This document shows positions 4,913 through 6,663 of a stretch of 6,663 bases of DNA, in pieces. Within the stretch, counting starts at the first letter, position 1. Each line of letters begins with the position of its first letter. Source of the DNA: Chitinophagaceae bacterium (GTDB lineage: Bacteria > Bacteroidota > Bacteroidia > Chitinophagales > Chitinophagaceae). The notes below the pieces were generated by a model. It was not told the origin of the DNA, did not search any database, and worked only from the letters and a program-made list of their open reading frames with translations. The stretch is taken from assembly GCA_020853515.1 (NCBI GenBank), contig JADYYU010000434.1, positions 1-6,663 on the forward strand. The letters are read 5' to 3'. The position numbers were made by a program, and so were the translations under genes.

Positions 4913-6663
4913 CTATTTCTTTTTAAAATATTTCTGCAATTTTTCTTTTCTGTTGAGCGCCATCAGCATCATTACCGGCACAATCAGCAAGGTAATTACC
5001 GTAGCAAAACCCAATCCGAAGATCATAGTCCACGATAGCGGGCCCCAGAAGGCTACACTATCTCCACCAAAAAAGATATGCGGATTGCCGGTTTGAAACA
5101 GCAGGGCAAAATCCATATTGAGTCCCACGGCCAAAGGCACCAGTCCCAGCATGGTAGCTGTAGCGGTCAGTATAACAGGGGTCATACGGGTGCGGCCTGC
5201 CTCGATCAGCGCCTGACGGGGAGCCAGACCTTCATTCAGTTTAATATCGGCAAACTCAATCAGCAGGATACCATTCCGGACCACAATTCCCGCCAGCGCT
5301 ACGATACCGATACCGGTCATCACGATCACAAAATCCATGCGGAAGATACCGATACCCAGCAGCACCCCGATAATACTCAGAATGATTTCACTCATGATGA
5401 TGACGGTGCGGCTGAATGAATTGAACTGGGTGATCAGAATCAGAAAGATCAGCACCATCGAGATCAGCATGGCCGTACCCAGAAAAGCGCCGGTTTCTGC
5501 CTGCTCTTCCTGCTCACCACCCATTTTAATGTTGACACCTGCCGGTGCGTTAAACTGATTGATTTCATTCTGTATTTCAGCCACCACTTCATTGGGATTG
5601 AAACCATTCAGCACATTGGAAGAAACAGAAATAATCCGCTTTTCATCTTTACGTTTGATGCCACCATAAGTATTACCATATTTGAGATCTACGAAACTTC
5701 CTACCGGTACCTGTCTGATAGCACCGCCCATGGCCATATCACGATAGGTCATGTTGATGTTTTTTACAATATCGATATTGTTACGCTGATCGCGGTTCAG
5801 TCGTAACGTGATGGGATAATCATCATTGGCATCCTTAAACCGGGAGATCTCCAGTCCGAACATGGCAGTCCGTAAATCCTGTGTGATCATACCGGTACTA
5901 ATGCCTTCAATATTCATCCGCGAACGGCTGACATCAAAAATGATCTCCGGTTTGTTGGCCTGAAAATCGCTTTTCAATTCTTCGACACCCGGTATTTGTT
6001 TATTGTCGAGATAATTTTTCAGCTTGCGGGAAGCTGAGATGAGGGTATCGATATTTTCGCCGGTCATTTCAATCAAAATAGGTTTGGCTGTAGGTGGACC
6101 GTTACTTTCTTTATCTACAGTTATTTTTGCTCCCGGAATATCTTTCACATTGGCCCTGATCTTATCAAGTAATGCCTGAGTGCTTTTGCCATGACGTTCG
6201 GCAAATTTTACAAATGAAACTGTGATCTTACCCCTGTTAGGATAGTCGCCGATCTCACCACTGTTCTGATCTGTGGCGCCTACTTTTACATTTGAGATCA
6301 CGGAAGTTACCAGCGGGTTTTTCTTCTGCGTGGCCAGATCAATATCCAGTGCATTAAACACTTTTGATTCCAGTTGCTTCAACACTTCAATTGTTTTTTC
6401 CTGATCGGTACCTTCGGGCATGGTTAAATACACATAAGCAAAATTGGGTTCAGCAGAAGGAAAAAATACCACCTTCGGACTTCGTACAGAAATCAGTATC
6501 ACCGATATTACCAGTAGTACCAGCACCGACGTAAAGGAAATGCCACGATGATCAAGGGCCCATGACAGTGTGCGGATATACGCATTTTGTACGGCAGGCC
6601 ATACCTTGGTTTGAAATGAATGGATGAGTTTTACAAGTACATACTTGTTGAGCAAAAACAGCA
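4913..6663 (-). CDS. RND efflux transporter permease subunit (AcrB/HAE1-like), C-terminal half, partial
   Basis: The minus-strand frame is open to the right edge; the codon at 6655 is a TTG inside the gene, not a start. About 583 residues of a protein usually near 1,050-1,100 are present and the C terminus is complete (KLQKYFKKK, stop TAG). Counting from 6655, there is a segment linking the two halves, TM7 (41-57) and the second large periplasmic porter/docking region (about 60-385, with GPPTAKPILIEM at 187-198). Then come TM8 (389-410), TM9 (417-437), TM10 (441-467, with the signature GIVVRNGILLIEF), TM11 (493-511, in TRMTPVILTATATMLGLVPL) and TM12 (540-567). These pumps use the proton gradient to export drugs, lipids or metabolites through an outer-membrane channel. 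The Asp pair of TM4 that carries protons lies outside the window. Arg460 stands where AcrB has Lys940. The adaptor and outer-membrane genes would be expected to the right. Substrate is not predictable. Confidence 0.92.
   Translation of the reverse strand, partial: LFLLNKYVLVKLIHSFQTKVWPAVQNAYIRTLSWALDHRGISFTSVLVLLVISVILISVRSPKVVFFPSAEPNFAYVYLTMPEGTDQEKTIEVLKQLESKVFNALDIDLATQKKNPLVTSVISNVKVGATDQNSGEIGDYPNRGKITVSFVKFAERHGKSTQALLDKIRANVKDIPGAKITVDKESNGPPTAKPILIEMTGENIDTLISASRKLKNYLDNKQIPGVEELKSDFQANKPEIIFDVSRSRMNIEGISTGMITQDLRTAMFGLEISRFKDANDDYPITLRLNRDQRNNIDIVKNINMTYRDMAMGGAIRQVPVGSFVDLKYGNTYGGIKRKDEKRIISVSSNVLNGFNPNEVVAEIQNEINQFNAPAGVNIKMGGEQEEQAETGAFLGTAMLISMVLIFLILITQFNSFSRTVIIMSEIILSIIGVLLGIGIFRMDFVIVMTGIGIVALAGIVVRNGILLIEFADIKLNEGLAPRQALIEAGRTRMTPVILTATATMLGLVPLAVGLNMDFALLFQTGNPHIFFGGDSVAFWGPLSWTMIFGLGFATVITLLIVPVMMLMALNRKEKLQKYFKKK

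Noticed and set aside
6653..6655. Start of the RND gene at 6655
   Set aside because: The codon is TTG within a frame that stays open to the window edge, and the protein here begins in the middle of an RND permease.

Overview
The window reads as chromosomal DNA of a Bacteroidota, most likely the Chitinophagia/Chitinophagaceae. The basis is promoter boxes of the phylum type (TAnnTTTG, in one case with a TTTG box 20 bases upstream), the absence of clear Shine-Dalgarno sequences, and several proteins that resemble families common in that group. No tRNA, rRNA, CRISPR array, insertion sequence or phage gene was seen.

Layout, left to right. (1) Minus strand, 1-532: the N-terminal end of an antibiotic-biosynthesis-monooxygenase-like protein (cut by the window edge), preceded by a small 115-residue conserved hypothetical protein. 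(2) A short divergent promoter region (533-693) with two exact TAnnTTTG boxes, each only 5-8 bases from a start codon. (3) Plus strand, 694-1323: a SCO1/SenC copper-chaperone gene that is intact except for one in-frame TGA, which sits exactly at the first Cys of the CxxxCP copper/redox motif. (4) Minus strand, 1329-2615: a polytopic GT-C type glycosyltransferase-like membrane protein. (5) Plus strand, 2780-3435: a two-gene module of a four-helix membrane protein and a small Xre-type regulator. The genes overlap by ATGA and sit behind a strong promoter whose -7 box lies inside a perfect 9+9 bp palindrome. (6) A 247-base gene-free AT-rich stretch. (7) Plus strand, 3683-4874: an acidic 267-residue protein of unknown function followed by a TfoX N-terminal-domain protein. 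(8) Minus strand, 4913 to beyond 6663: the C-terminal half of an RND efflux permease.

The genes do not form one pathway. They are short independent units: copper delivery to cytochrome oxidase (SCO), envelope glycosylation (GT-C), export (RND), and a self-regulated membrane/regulator pair. The observation most worth following is the TGA-for-Cys in the SCO gene. It could be a selenocysteine codon, a fresh nonsense mutation or a base-call error, and sequence alone does not decide. Second is the palindrome over the promoter of the membrane/Xre pair, which looks like an autoregulatory operator.
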